From Amphibalanus amphitrite (lineage: Eukaryota > Arthropoda > Thecostraca > Balanomorpha > Balanidae): 64,000 nucleotides of DNA. The notes beneath the pieces were generated by a model. That model worked only from the letters and a program-made list of their open reading frames with translations, ran no database searches and had not been told where the DNA came from. Every line of letters begins with the position of its first letter. Position 1 is the stretch's first letter. Below are positions 12,861 to 24,909 of the stretch, piece by piece. The translations under genes were made by a program, and so were the position numbers. Location of the stretch: assembly GCF_019059575.1 (NCBI RefSeq), contig NW_024881572.1, positions 744,001 through 808,000 on the forward strand, in the 5' to 3' direction.

Positions 12861-14344
12861 TTTCCATCATTGTCGGCTGATCTTGTAACAAGCGTATCTA
12901 TTGCATGTGCTATTTGACAGCCACCCTAGTTGACTATACAGGACGGTAAAAAGAAAAAAGCGCAATCATGTTTGCCTTATTTTATACGCTAATTAACAAT
13001 GTTCGGGTAATTCTGGGACACCCTGTATATATGGCCTTGATCGGTTCTAATGGGCCCCGCTGGCTTATGAGCGTCAGGTGCCGAGTTCTGATGGCCAATG
13101 CCAGCTTCTGGACCCACGTTGACCTCTGGTAGCCCACACTAGTCTTTTCTGTCCCCAGAGACAGACCACCAAGCTGAACTCACGATCACCCAGAAAGGGA
13201 GCCTGCTTCATTACGATTAGGAGCTTCTCTTGCCGCACACCGGTGACCGTTCAGCTAGAAGTTCGACGTCGCGTAGTGAGGCCGACGATGGGTAGAAGCA
13301 ATAGATTGACGCCCCGAGGACAGAAACAACAGGAGAATACGTGAAAGATAATATGCGGGACACGGAGTTAGGTCGCCTGAAAACCCGAAATGTAACGTAT
13401 TGCTGAGCAGTGAGCCAAGAAAAAAAAAAACAATGCCATCAGGTAAACAAGATACCTAAAAACGTGAAAACAGTGAGAGGTACTAATCGGGTATATCAAT
13501 ATGCTCACATTGCATCCATGTTTCGTTTACGCATTTGTTTTTATGCGCATCGACGCCTTGGAGTAAAAATTCGTTTGCCTTTTCGCTTATGCCGCCCCCC
13601 CCCCAGAAGTGACATTTTTACCCTGACTGGGAGGGGGGGCAGGTCGGTGACTGCGGGGGTTTGCCCCCCCCCACCCCCAGTTAACATGTTAGACGAGGCC
13701 CTGCTACGATGTAGGGGTTGACGGTAGGTAGCCGTACCAAGGTCAAACCAATTAAGGTATTGACATGAATAGAATCAGTCTCTATTAATTTATGTTTAAA
13801 TCAAAGCGTCAACGTGTAGTCATCATCATTGCCTCAATGCTTTAATGTATCACCGACCGACCGATCTCCCTGATGCCATTTTCCCCTCCAAAATTGAGTC
13901 CATACTGGCGGTTCGAGTTAAGCTGGAAAGTAGAGACTTCTCTTAGATCATAATAATAATGTAAGAATAACCAGTAACCTCATAATATAAATCAGAAATA
14001 GGAGCCAAAAAGTTATATCTAAAGTTATCGAATATTTCGCTCCTGAAGCTTCGTCAGCGATAATTACAGAAAAACATATGAGCTTTTTAAGAAGCTTCTC
14101 TTAGATCCCTAGATCTTCTGGTGAACCAGTCTTCATAAAAAAACTAGTTTTGGGGTACCTCGTGCAACTTTAGTTAGCACCTGGGCACCTATAACCCCAC
14201 AATACCGTGGCCCTGGCCTTTTGAACAGGAACCAAGAGGGGCGAAAAGGAGGCACTGTCTTTCGCGCTTATGAGACCGTTTTGGGATTAAGGCGAGTGTT
14301 TCATCTCGATCATGAATTAGTCCACATGACCTTACTGGTGTCCT
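12861..14344. other. Intergenic, nothing firmly recognised
   Basis: No conserved gene. A short word GGGACACCCTGTA occurs at about 13016 and again at about 14936 in the same orientation; it may be the remains of an element end. Poly-C/poly-G runs lie at 13597-13610 and 13630-13680. Confidence 0.4.
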
Positions 14345-15165
14345 CAGCGCTCCGTTTTTTGAGCCTCAAGCATAAAGTAGGTAAGTCATAAGCATGTATT
14401 CCGTTTTTTATATCATATGTATTCCGTTTTTTTCGAAAAGTCAAAAAGTTTTTGAAAAAGATAAAAATACAAATTTTGAATTTAAATATAAACATTTTTC
14501 AAAATTTTCAAAATTTTGAAAATTCGAGATGGCAGTTTGATAGCGCAGTCCATTCGGAGTCCTCTCATGCAAAGAAATTGGATCTAGCTCAAAAACTGAG
14601 CTCTTGGGACCGATTCCCGTGGTTCAATGTTTTGCGTCGAAATCGGCTGAACATGACGTCACTCTGACGTCATTTCCGGCCGACCTATGATGGATACGAA
14701 GTTCAAATTTTGACACAAGATGTCAAATTGATGCAGCCGAAGGTACTGAAAGTGTGGCGGCGATACATCAAGCGGTTTAGAAGTTATTGCAGTAGAAAAA
14801 CGGCAGGGGGCTATGAATATTGAATAGCCCCCCCCCCCACCCCAGTGGGGCGCGGGTTAATTTGCGAGTTACGCTGAACGTGTTGTAAAACAAGAGTACG
14901 CCTAAAAGTAAAATTTAGGTGAGAACGATCTTATGGGACACCCTGTACATGCCAACTTTCAGCGCAATCGGCCCGATATTGCAATTGTTACAAAACTGAC
15001 ACCTCTTCGTTTTGCAAGTAGCACGTGCATAAGGGGTCACCCACATTCATCAGGAATAATCCAATACTTGATAGAAGGAATGAAGCTTCTTTACTAATTA
15101 CCGCATGTAAATCGGTCAAGTGGTTGCTGAGATATAAGCCTCGCAAAAGCGTGACCACCGATCTT
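14345..15165. repeat. Dispersed repeat, CCCGCG family (copy 2, partial)
   Basis: 14390-14861 parallels 24440-24907 word for word in places: GACGTCACTCTGACGTCATT at 14654 and 24718, the poly-C run before CCAGTGGGGCGCGGGTTAA at 14825-14861, and GAGATGGCAGTTTG upstream. 14948-15165 is an inverted relative of 2208-2425. No coding capacity. Confidence 0.55.
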
Positions 15166-15239
15166 TCCAAGTTTAAAAATCAAGCGTTGGCATCGTGAGA
15201 AGCGTTAGGGTGGCCGCTTTGCCCCACTCTCCCCTACAA

Positions 15240-15425
15240 CAAATTTTTTAAACGTCGAGCCGATAGGCCAGACGTTTAAAAGATTTTTCTACCTACGAGC
15301 GGTTTAATAATTTTATCCCGTGCCGCCGACATATTTCATGCAATGTCTACTAGACGTTTAACAGTTTGTTAATCGTCACAGTAGACGTTTAACAACTGTT
15401 ACACGTCTAGAGCCTGTTAAACAAA
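15240..15425. repeat. Clustered AGACGTTTAA words
   Basis: Three copies of (C/T)AGACGTTTAA within about 120 bp (near 15270, 15352 and 15384), two of them next to GTTTGTTAA/CAACTGTTA. No other feature is visible. It could be an old subterminal repeat of a transposon. Confidence 0.3.
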
Positions 15426-15575
15426 TCATTTACTCAACATCTGATAATTTTCTCTCTTAGCACGTGAAGCAATTGAAAATACTGACTAAGACGCGGGATA
15501 AATGACAGATATAAGATATACCGCTACAAACAAGCATTGTAAAATTCACAAAACGCACCGGCATGGTTTCTAATA

Positions 15576-15757
15576 AGGCTGAAACAGACTCTTTCCGCAG
15601 TCAGGAAATCGCATGCGAGAGCCTATTCAAATTGATTAAATCACGCTCGCATCAATCGTACGCACCTCCCGCATGCGTTTGATGCGGGAAGGATTGTAAT
15701 GTATTTGAATAGGCTCTCGCATGCGATTTCCTGACTGCGGAAAATCTGTTTCAGCCT
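15576..15757. mobile_element. Palindromic MITE, TA target (copy 1)
   Basis: A 182-bp element whose two ends are inverted copies for about 60 bp (AGGCTGAAACAGACTCTTTC, then GCAGTCAGGAAATCGCATGC and GAGAGCCTATTCAAAT). It is flanked by TA on the left and TG, probably a decayed TA, on the right. A second copy sits at 59487-59669 with clean TA flanks. The TA target suggests a Tc1/mariner-type non-autonomous element. The RNA would fold into one long hairpin. Confidence 0.8.
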
Positions 15758-16752
15758 TGACCATTTTATTTGCTTGCCACAATCCAGAAATGGCTATATT
15801 GTGATGCATTGTTGCTGATTGGGGTAAATAGATGACGAAGACATTGAAAACAGTATTTTTTTTGCAATGGGTGAATTTATTGAGCTAGGTAGCTTTGCTT
15901 GCAAATGCTGAAGTATTGTTTTTTTTAACGGTTCTCCATCCAATCATATACTCCCAAAGCACCTTACTGACGTTAATACGTTTCTGCTTACCTAAATAAT
16001 AGAGTACCGCCGAAACTGGAATATTAAATGCATTATCTATACAAACGGAACTCATACTCATAACCAGGTGACAACCAAAGTTGGGACGTTTTACCATACC
16101 TGTAATTTCACGATCACGAATATCGTGTTAGTTTTGATCAGAGATGATGTCTTTAAGCATTTAGACCAGGGCCTCGTTTCATAAAAAGAATTACTTACGG
16201 CGTTCCGTCAATTATGCCAGATTTGGCGTATTTGATGCCAATTCGGTTTCATAAAGCCGGAGACCGGAGTAATTCACGCCATCGAAATTACGGAGCTTCA
16301 TTTACGGCATATGCTCGATTCCGGACCAATTGATGCCATTTGGGTTTCATAAAACGACGTAATTAACGCCAAATATTTTATCAAGTTCTTGATATCAGTG
16401 GTGTAAACTACGCACAAAAATGTTGCGTGAATTTGAATTAAAGGTAGTGTGCCAGCTTTCCTGGACCGTATGGAGTTAATGGCCCAGATAAGGAGAACCG
16501 GATTTTTAGAACTTATCCATACCTTCAAAACTCATGGAAACGTCTTAAATTCTTCAAATTTTGAGTACCCCAGTGCGAAATTCGCCCCGACGGGTTGGCG
16601 GTCGTACCCCAACCACATTTCACACCACTATGAACAATAAATGCACACACTGAAATCGCTATTACCGATATGCTCATCCAATCAAGTTTCGACAAACCCG
16701 TTCATCATCAGCTCCTGCGGTTTCGAACACGCCTGTTAGGTGGTGCGGTAGA

Positions 16753-16974
16753 CCGCGCCCAAAGCCAGGGCCCCGGTAACGTGAGGTAGCCGAGTCAGGG
16801 CAGCGTGCGCTGACCCAAGCCGGAGCCGCGCGTCCTCCCGGTGTCATGTGATAGCCCGGGGCTGCCCGCGGGGATGCGGTAGACCGCGCCCAAAGCTGCG
16901 GCCCCGGCTTGGGTCAGCGCACGCTGCCCCGACTCGGCTACCTCACGTTACCGGGGCCCTGGCTTTGGGCGCGG
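16753..16974. repeat. Long near-perfect palindrome
   Basis: The arms 16753-16823 and 16904-16974 are inverted and almost identical over about 70 bp (landmark GTAACGTGAGGTAGCCGAGT), with a GC-rich loop of about 80 bp. The word GCGGTAGACCGCGCCCAAAG is also directly repeated at about 16745 and 16875. It sits inside the CAG-flanked element and is probably a separate MITE insertion. No target duplication was resolved. Confidence 0.7.
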
Positions 16975-17771
16975 CTTCTGCTCATACTTTGTGGTGCGGT
17001 GGTGGTGCGTCGGGCTGCGCGCTCTGACTTCGGCCAAGAAAAATGCATCAGCTGATCATTGTCATTTCTGCCACTTGCGTGTGGTGAAATGGGGTCATAA
17101 CTAATGAGACGGCTTTTTCATATCAATTATTTTACATAAAATCATATTTCAAACCATAAATAATGTTCGACAGCCAAATAAAAGAAACAATACCAATACA
17201 GGCTTACAGTTTAAGGCTCGACATTGTCACATATTTATAGTCACCGTGGACATTGTGTTGTCTACGATTAGACAGCTGATAACTCATTCCCGTACGTCGT
17301 ATGGTCGTAACACTATAATGACCTTTGCTTATTGTCACATGTGCGCCGCATTCGCGATTGTTGCCGACGCCTGTTTGCAGGTGAGCCCACTACAGTTGTT
17401 ATACATATCTAAAAACCGATAAACTTTTAGGCGAAAAAGGCACTATTCCAGGCCCATTTTTGATTTTTTTTGCGATATTAGGTAAAAACAGAAGCTTCTT
17501 ATCCTAGGAAAAATAAAATGGGAAATCTTTCAAAGGTGGCACACTACCTTTAATGTGAAGATTCGAAGCTAATTTTTAATATATTTTATAATGTTGAGCC
17601 CGATGAGGAAGAAAGAACAGCCAAAATGAGAAAAAGAAACTGCAACTCTTCTGTACCAGTCGCTTTTTGTGGCAACTATCGGAACTTTGTTTATTCGCCG
17701 CGCCGCGCCACTTTCGTAGTAAGGCACTTCTGCTTTGCAGGCTTTCTGCTGTTTTCAATATATTGATTTAA

Positions 17772-20547
17772 AGGGACCATCCCACCTTAACATTAGTTTT
17801 GAGTTGAGATAGCCAAGTTTGCGGCCAGGCTCAGAAACCACCATTTATCCTGGTCGCAACCCCCGCAGCTTTATGGTGTTCAAGAAATTTCTTCCCTTTA
17901 CTTGCAGGGTGGGACCAGCTTAGTCCCTATCTCTTAACCATTAGCGGTTTGTTGATGACGTCAGCAGTCATTTCAACGCCCGCCATTCCTTGAACCCGAG
18001 TTTTGCTGACCTTGAGCTCCCTTTTTTATCAACGTGAAATCCGTCGTCGGCGCTGAGAAAGCCTATTGCTTTTCATTTTAATTTGAATATTAGAAGATAC
18101 CCACCACTGGAACTTGGACTGATATTATACCAAGGCCGAAGATGATCAAGCTGCCTGCTATATCTGGAGCTTGGTGTTCAACTTCAACATGGAATGAAAA
18201 ACAAAATATCAAAGCAAACTGGATATGGTACTGCAAGTTTAAGTCCAAAGAAATTTGAAGAGCTGACAATTGACATTAATTCTTTTCCCGCAAGGTTTCC
18301 ATAGGAGATCACACCATGAAGAAATATTTTTGATGTTAACGGTTGAAAGGGGATTGATCTTCCAGTTTTGACGAAAGACGCTGCTGACTGTCTTTGGAAA
18401 AGGATGTCGGCATGAGGTGCAATTGTGCTTGTGAAGTGGTTATAACTGGTCTTTTCACAGTGTTAAATTAAATGTGCCATTGCAGCCAAGTGTGTTATCA
18501 TGTAAGGTAAAATCAAAACTACAATGTTGGTTTTACGAGCATTGAGAAGGCTGGTAGGTAACACCTGCCTGTGCTCGTAAATCATGCTGCCAAAGTCTTC
18601 TAAATTAATTTTATCATGCACTTTTGTTGTCCAGAATGGTTGCACTATTGTTTGGTATCATATTATTCCATGTACATATGGAAGTGTTAAGTCCGACCAA
18701 CATGTTACCAGATTTGAAGCTGTTACGTTACCTAAGTACCTACCTGTTTTTTTACTGGCGTGGTGAATGTCACCTGGATTTTGTTTTGAGGTGCAGACCT
18801 AGTAACTCTGACTACATGGGTTTGAAGCTATTATCTATTCTGTTTTTACTGGCCTGGTGAATGGCGACTGATGTTGTCCGTGGATGGCACTGAAACAAAT
18901 TTTGAGTGTCAACTGCCATGTACAGTGTTTTAATACAATGCTGAGGGCTGAAAGTTGTCTTGTTTAGAGTGGTGAAAGTTCAGGATATGCCAGCCACCAT
19001 GGTGGGTCAGAGTTAATGTGTTGCAGTCAGTTCGGCTTCGGCAAGCACACGGATGGGCATACGCATCTGATCAAGACCTGCTCTGCCATACTTTCAGCCA
19101 ATTTTACCTAGGCAAGTCTTTTCTTTTTTTCTGCCAAAAGCTATGACATTGTGAATTTCAGTGCTGTGGCCTGTGTGTAGCTTTTAGGAAAGCAATTCTA
19201 AATAAAGCTCTGATAAAGTGCATGAAATCAGCAATGCAGCCCTCTATTACATTTTCTACAACATCTTACTTGTTCCTTGCATGGAGAGAAAAATGCAATG
19301 TTATGAATTCGTTTATTCACATAATTTGACAAGCATGCAGTTACCTGCTACTATCACTGCACAAAACAGAGCAGAAAACATCAGTTGATCAAACACAAGA
19401 CACAACAGAAGTTAACAACATAGGCCTGCCGAACCTGCTTCCTCCCACCACAGTTGATGCCATTTCCTAGCCTGGCTTGATGTGAGCACTGAATAGCTGC
19501 TTTGTCTAATTACAGCTCACTACCATTCAACTTAAACTACTCTCTTTAAAGTAAGAGTGAGAGCGTTCAGTGTTCATAGCAGCTCGACAGAGGACAGACA
19601 ACAAACATCTTGACAAACCAACCAGTATTTGATTTGGCTAATGATTTATGTGCCTGTTGTATCATGGCCAAACTACTTTAACAGCAATAATCCCTGTTTC
19701 ATCTTGATCTTGCTTTTAATTCCATTTGAACTCAGATCTTGAAACAATCATCTGAAGTGATATCAGATACTGGCTTCTGTTTCTCTTGAAAGCAATTAGC
19801 AAGTTAAAACAACAATGATAAACTAAGGCAGGAGATGTGAGTTGTGGCAGTAGATTTTTGATTCAACATATGTCAACCTTATATTGCTTGAGACCTCTGT
19901 GAAAGACAAACAAATATTTATAGTTTTTTGATAGTTTGGATTCTTGGCTTGATTTAGCAGATCAGCTGTGAACCTTGACTTTGAAATCACATAAATGTCA
20001 TGGTACCCGAACGAATCCTCGCATGACATTTCTTCGTCCGCATTTCTTCGTCTACAAATCTTCGTCGGTGCATTTATTTGTCCATCAATGCTTACTCTTG
20101 CATATATTTGCGTTAAAGAAGAAATGCGAGCCGATTTTCATATACCCTGATGCGAGACAAAGTAATGCGATACGAATAAATGCCCTGACGAAGATTTGCA
20201 GACGAAGAATTGCGATACGAAAAAATGCCATAAGAAGAATTGTCCTGGAATCCTTTGTTGGCCATCATATATTGACCTTGATAAGATAAACGCATCATTC
20301 GCGCAATATTTGTCGCACTTTGATACCAAATTATTGCTTCCAAATGCCGACGTAAAGAAAACCTTTATGTGACGTCATAGAAACAGCGGAATTCCCAAAA
20401 AGTAAACAAAAATAAAAGTCTTATATCTCGAAAACGGTTGAATATTTTCCGGTAAAATTTGGTAGATGTTCATTTTCGCTCTTTGTGATTCACGCTACAT
20501 CACTTTTATGCCAATTCATTAACTTTTTTGAAGGTGGGAGGGTCCCT
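17772..20547. mobile_element. TTAA-duplicating element nested in the 16.2-20.8 kb element
   Basis: The ends are AGGGACCATCCCACCTT (left) and the inverse of AGGGACCCTCCCACCTT (right), each bordered by TTAA (17768-17771 and 20548-20551). TTAA targets occur in piggyBac and Kolobok elements, and the AGGG terminus fits Kolobok better; this is inference. No transposase-like frame is visible, so it appears non-autonomous. The 783-bp element at 43860-44642 has the same TTAA and AGGGAC design. Confidence 0.8.
19995..20255. repeat. Inverted array of TTCTTCGTC words
   Basis: The left half repeats (GC)ATTTCTTCGTC about every 16-18 bp (20018-20090). The right half carries the inverse GACGAAGATTTGCAGACGAAG (20190-20235). 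The halves align as an imperfect hairpin of about 85-bp arms. Function unknown; possibly a MITE with subterminal repeats inside the TTAA element. Confidence 0.55.
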
Positions 20548-20841
20548 TTAATAAAGGATGGTCATCAATATCAATTTTGTTTTTTCATCAATTATTTTTA
20601 AGATTAAAATTCAACATAATTGTTTTATAATTTCTCGTAAAAAAATAAGTGTTGACACGAAATTGTAATTTGTAGGACGCTTGATAAATTACGGCAACTA
20701 CGCAAATGTGCTTAGTTACGGAGGTGTAAACAATGTCAGTTGTGGCTTTGTGAAACCGCTTTATTTGCGCTCCGTAGTTTGAAAGGGTGTGAATTACGGA
20801 AAGGTGTAAGTTACGGCAGAGTTTTATGAAACGAGGCCCAG

Positions 20842-21390
20842 GTCGGGTCAGGTCAGGTCAGGTCAACCGGTAGGGGTTGTGACGGGTATTCGTAATACGT
20901 GTCAACCGCCTCTGACAGCTTCGTAACATATTACGAAGGCACCAAAACTACTTCGTAAATGTTAAAATGATTGCTAAATTCGAATTCAGCTCCAAAAACT
21001 AGGCTAGAAACATGTAAAACTCGAAAAGGTGAACCGAGGTTACCCGAGGTCACCAAAGGTCAATGACCTGACCTGACCTTCAGGTGACCTTGACACCCAC
21101 CCTAATGTATGGGAGCAACATCAAATCACATGTTTGAACGTTTGAAACCACGAAAAGCTTGCAAACGCGCGGCTAATGCGAGCCGACATACGCCGAATCG
21201 CGATTCCGGCCAAACATGGTCTCGGAAAAGAGGTCACAGGTCAAAGGTCATTTGGGTCAGGGTCATGAAATTTTCAGGGTAGGTGTAAAATTGATCAATG
21301 CGAGGGTACTGAAAGTTTCGTCGCGATCGGCCGCTTTTTACGCGAGTTATTCGCGAAAAACCTCATCAACCCCCCCCCCCTGTGCCGGCG
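20842..21390. repeat. Dispersed repeat, CCCGCG family (copy 3)
   Basis: 20842-20870 is a run of GGTCAGGTCAGGTCA. 21025-21100 continues AGGTCA/TGACCT words. 21020-21375 is an inverted relative of 1545-1905, sharing CGAAACTTTC, ATCGCGATTC and CAAACATGGTCTCG, and it ends at a poly-C run (about 21370-21382). No gene. Confidence 0.5.
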
Positions 21391-21809
21391 AAAGATCCGC
21401 AATCATAAAATATGGCTCACAGCAGGGCTGAAGCATAAAATACGCAAGCATGACCGGTTATTCAGGCTTGCTCAGCGCCACGACTCAGAAAGACATTCAG
21501 TTCAGTTCGCCGCCGATGATGACAGCATGGTCAGGTGGTTCGTTCCGCGACAGGGTCCGGCTGCTTTGTGCGGCTCGGCGGGGCGGGAGGGGGGAGGCAG
21601 GCGACGCGTCTGACAGGCGACACTTGAGCGTCCCGGGAATCAGCTGTCACCGTGCGGCGCGGCGGGCCGTCCCTCCGACCCTTCCCATTGTTACCTGACT
21701 GGGCGCCGGCCGCCGGTCCTCCGGAAGGGTCACTTTGGTATGCGAACTCTTCACCACACTTGCCCACTGTCAGAGAGTGTACTGAGGTACAGTAGTTTCT
21801 AACAGCTCG

Positions 21810-22060
21810 TTCGATTGGTCTGCCTGCTCAGCCAATCATATTCTGGCAACCTTGGACCTTGGGACCCAACGTCGCTATGGTACTTCCGTATAGCCTGAGG
21901 CACCTGGGTACTTATGAATCTTGGGTCCCGTTGGATTCTGGGTCCGATTGTACTTGGGTACATTTGATACACACCCTCGAGCATCAGGGGTGACGTCACT
22001 CAGGATCTGTCTCTGATTGGTCGGCGGGAGAGTGACTGTGCCTTCTATAAATGGCCTTGG
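21810..22060 (+). promoter_or_regulatory. Promoter-like stretch: CCAAT boxes and TATAAA
   Basis: ATTGG at 21815, CCAAT at 21832 and ATTGG at 22016 are followed by TATAAA at 22046-22051. A GC-rich island lies upstream (21500-21760). No recognisable gene follows, because a 4-kb hAT-like insertion begins 200 bp downstream. It could be a transposon promoter or chance; confidence is low. Confidence 0.25.
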
Positions 22061-22479
22061 CAACGCCGGCTCATTTCGGAAGGCCAGTAACTAAGGGCAT
22101 CTTCCTTCTTCAAGTCAGGGCTGTTCAATAATCCACTATTCCGCTGCTGCATTAATGTCTGACGTCTGTGGGTTAGCTGAAAGATCAACCCGCTCGGACA
22201 ACGAAAAGTAACGGAGGAACGAAGGAACGGACCAAACTGTAAAGTGTCATAGGCGTAGGAACAGGGGGGGCCAGGTGGGCAAGTGCCCACCCACTTTTCG
22301 AGGTGGGGGGGCCAACCATGTGTTTTGGCCCACCCACTTTTTACTCGAGGCCCCTCGTCTCGATTTGAGAGGACGTCGTCACCTTCCAGTATAAACAAAC
22401 TCCGTAAAAATAAGTTCCACGAATCCCCACGCACGGACTCCAAGGGGCCGTGATAGATCCAAGGAGGCCCTCTGTTCAT

Positions 22480-23560
22480 ACTTGTCAGTCGAAGCCCCTG
22501 AGACTGATGGCCTGAGAGGCCCTAGTGGATCTGAGGAGGCCCCAATATCCACACTGGTCTGGGGAGGCCCCTGACACTGGCAGTCTGGGAGGCCCCTCTA
22601 TCCACACTAGTCAGGTGTCTGAGACTGGTGGTCTGGGAGGCCCCTCCATCCACACTAGTCAGAATAGGCCCCTGACACTGGCGGTCTAGCCGAGGCCCCC
22701 TACCCTCACTAGTCAGAGGAGGCCCCTCTATCCGCAATAGTCAGATGAGGCCCCTGAGACTGATGGTCTGGGAGGCCTATCCATCTACACTGTAGTCAGA
22801 GGAGGCCCCTGAGACTGATGACCTGAGAGGCCCTTATAATCACACCAGGCAGAAGAGGCCCATGAGACTGATGGACTGAGAGGCCCTTCTAGTCATACTG
22901 GCCAGAGGAGACCCCCAAAACTTTCGGTCTAGGAGGTCCCTCAATCCGGCACCAGCCAGAAGAGTCCCCTGAGACTGATGGCCTGGGAAGCCCTTATATT
23001 CACACTAGGCAGAGGAGGCCCCTGAGACTGATGGTATGAGAGGCCCTCATATTCACACCAGTCAGAAGAGGCCCCTGAGGCTGATGGCTGTGAGGCCCTT
23101 CTGTTCATATAACTGGCCACTGGAGGCCCCTGAAAGCGGTGGTCTGGGAGGGCCCTCTATCCACACTAGTCAGAAGAGGCCCCTGAGACCGATGGTCTGA
23201 GAGGCTCTTATATTCATACTGGCCACAAGAGGCCCCTGAGACTGATAGTCAGAGAGGTCCACTCCTAATGAATCTGAGGGGGCCCTCTATCCACATTTAC
23301 ACTTTTCTAGGGAGGCCCCCGAGACTGATGGTCTGAGAGGCCCTTTTATTTATACTGTCCACAGGAGCCCCCTGAGATTAATGGTCTGAGAGGCTCTTCT
23401 ATTTATACTAACCAGAGGAGGCCCCTAGGATTGATGGTCTAACAGGCCCTTCTATTTATACTAGCCAGAGGAGGCCCATGAGACTGATGGTCTGAGAGGC
23501 CCTTCTATTCAAACTAGGCAGATGAGGCCCCTGAGAATGATAGTCCGAAGAGCCATGCGG
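22480..23560. repeat. Degenerate minisatellite, GAGGCCCCTGAGACTGATGG units
   Basis: About 17-18 diverged units of 55-65 bp, each with AGAGGCCC, CTGAGACTGATGGTCTGAG and a TATTCATACT-like segment. It fills the left half of the hAT-like element. Frames through it have no conserved protein. Confidence 0.8.
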
Positions 23561-23698
23561 CGGCAACTGGCCGTGGCCATATTACGGCTCGGTAGGGCCC
23601 CACAGAGCTCATGAGAGCACCTCAAGGGCTCCTAAGTAGACACACTTATTCCCATAAGGATGCCACGCCGGCTTCTGAAGGTTCCTTGTAGGCATCTA

Positions 23699-24905
23699 CC
23701 CGCGCCCTGGTGGGGTCTGTTTATAACGCGACCTGGTGGGGGGGGGGGCTATTTTTTGCCCCCCCCCTCGTATCTCCGAAACTACTGGACGGATCCGCAA
23801 AATTCAAACGGCGTTCGAAAGGCCTGTCAAATTTGTCGAGGAAAACCAAATTTCATTGACCTCGGGGTCACTGATGACGTCACAGGTCAGGTCAAAGATG
23901 AAATGTTTCACCGTTCACGGGTCTTCTAGGGAATGCGCTATAACACCGAGGAAAACGCATTTTGTCGAGAATCAGCGATAGGGCGTCAGTTGCCTAGTAG
24001 ATATATTACTATTAGAGGTCACTGACAATACCAGGTCAGGTCACAGGTCAGGTCACCAAGGGTCACAGGTCAGGTCACATGAGCCCAACTTTACTAAGGT
24101 TGCATGTTTTAAGATGCATGTTTTATGGCCAATTTTTCATTTCCAACTCAATGGTATTGGTTATAAGACTATCAGGTACGGCTTAGGTCACTTTCTGTTG
24201 AAGTTCAGGTCAAGGTCAGGTCAAGGTCAGGCCAAAAAAGGTCAAATTTTAAAGTTGATAGTTTTGCATAAAATGGGTATTGATTCGATGCAGCTCGTCA
24301 CGGGGAGTCTAATGGTGGTCTTTGTTTTGCGCTACGGGGTCTAGAATTGCTAAAAATTGAGTTTAAAAATTTGACGTCATCAATTTTGAACAGTTTTTTC
24401 GCTATAACTTCGCCAAAAAAAGAGGTATCGATCTAAAATTTGGTATGTGGATGGAAGGCGGTAAGGACTATCACATATGTTCCGGTTTTTGCGAAATAAA
24501 AAAAACTTTTTGGATTTTTCGATTATTATATGAAAAAAAATTATTTTTTGATTTTTGGGGGTCAAAATCCAAAAATTTCAAAAATCCGAGATGGCAGTTT
24601 TGTAGCCCTGCTGATTCTACAGCTTTTATGTCTTTATCATTTTTCTGTATTTGCAAAGCTATAGGCCTGACAGCTCTTCCCGCGAAACCCTTTTTTGGGT
24701 CGAAAACGGCAGAACATGACGTCACTCTGACGTCATTTCCGGCCAACCTATCATAGCCTTTGGAAAAATTTTTGGTCACAATGTGTAAAATTGATGTCCG
24801 GGAGGGTGCTGAAAGTTTGGTGACGATCGGCGCAGCGGTTCTGGAGATATATCAAAAAGTCTGGAGGGGGGCAAAAAATAGCCCCCCCCCCACCAGGGCG
24901 CGGGC
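23699..24905. mobile_element. CCCGCG-family element, complete copy with TA flanks
   Basis: Left end CCCGCGCCCTGGTGGGG at 23699; the right end at 24905 is its inverse (one extra base). Both are next to TA (23697-23698 and 24906-24907). Both ends continue into poly-G/poly-C and GCTATTTTTTGCCCCCC. The interior has many AGGTCA hexamers (23885-24235), three copies of the TATCTC/ACCG motif (23770, 24405 and 24840 inverted) and no transposase. It is the best-defined member of the family seen at 1.5, 14.3 and 21 kb. It is nested in the hAT-like element. Confidence 0.7.
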
Positions 24906-24909
24906 TAAG

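Larger units (their letters stand above)
16170..20838. mobile_element. Element with CAG target duplication, TIR GGCCTCGTTTCATAAAA
   Basis: The left end is GGCCTCGTTTCATAAAA and the right end is its exact inverse. Both are bordered by CAG (16167-16169 and 20839-20841). Subterminal sequence repeats the theme TTTCATAAA and TTACGG. About 2.78 kb in the middle is a later insertion (17772-20547), so the original element was about 1.9 kb. I see no transposase. A relative with the same CAG duplication is at 47908-49607. A 3-bp target duplication is compatible with PIF/Harbinger-like elements, but that assignment is an inference. Confidence 0.8.

Noticed and set aside
13010..13026. GGGACACCCTGTA at 13016 and 14936 as ends of one transposon
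   Set aside because: The two copies are in the same orientation, with no shared flanks or duplication, so no element can be drawn.
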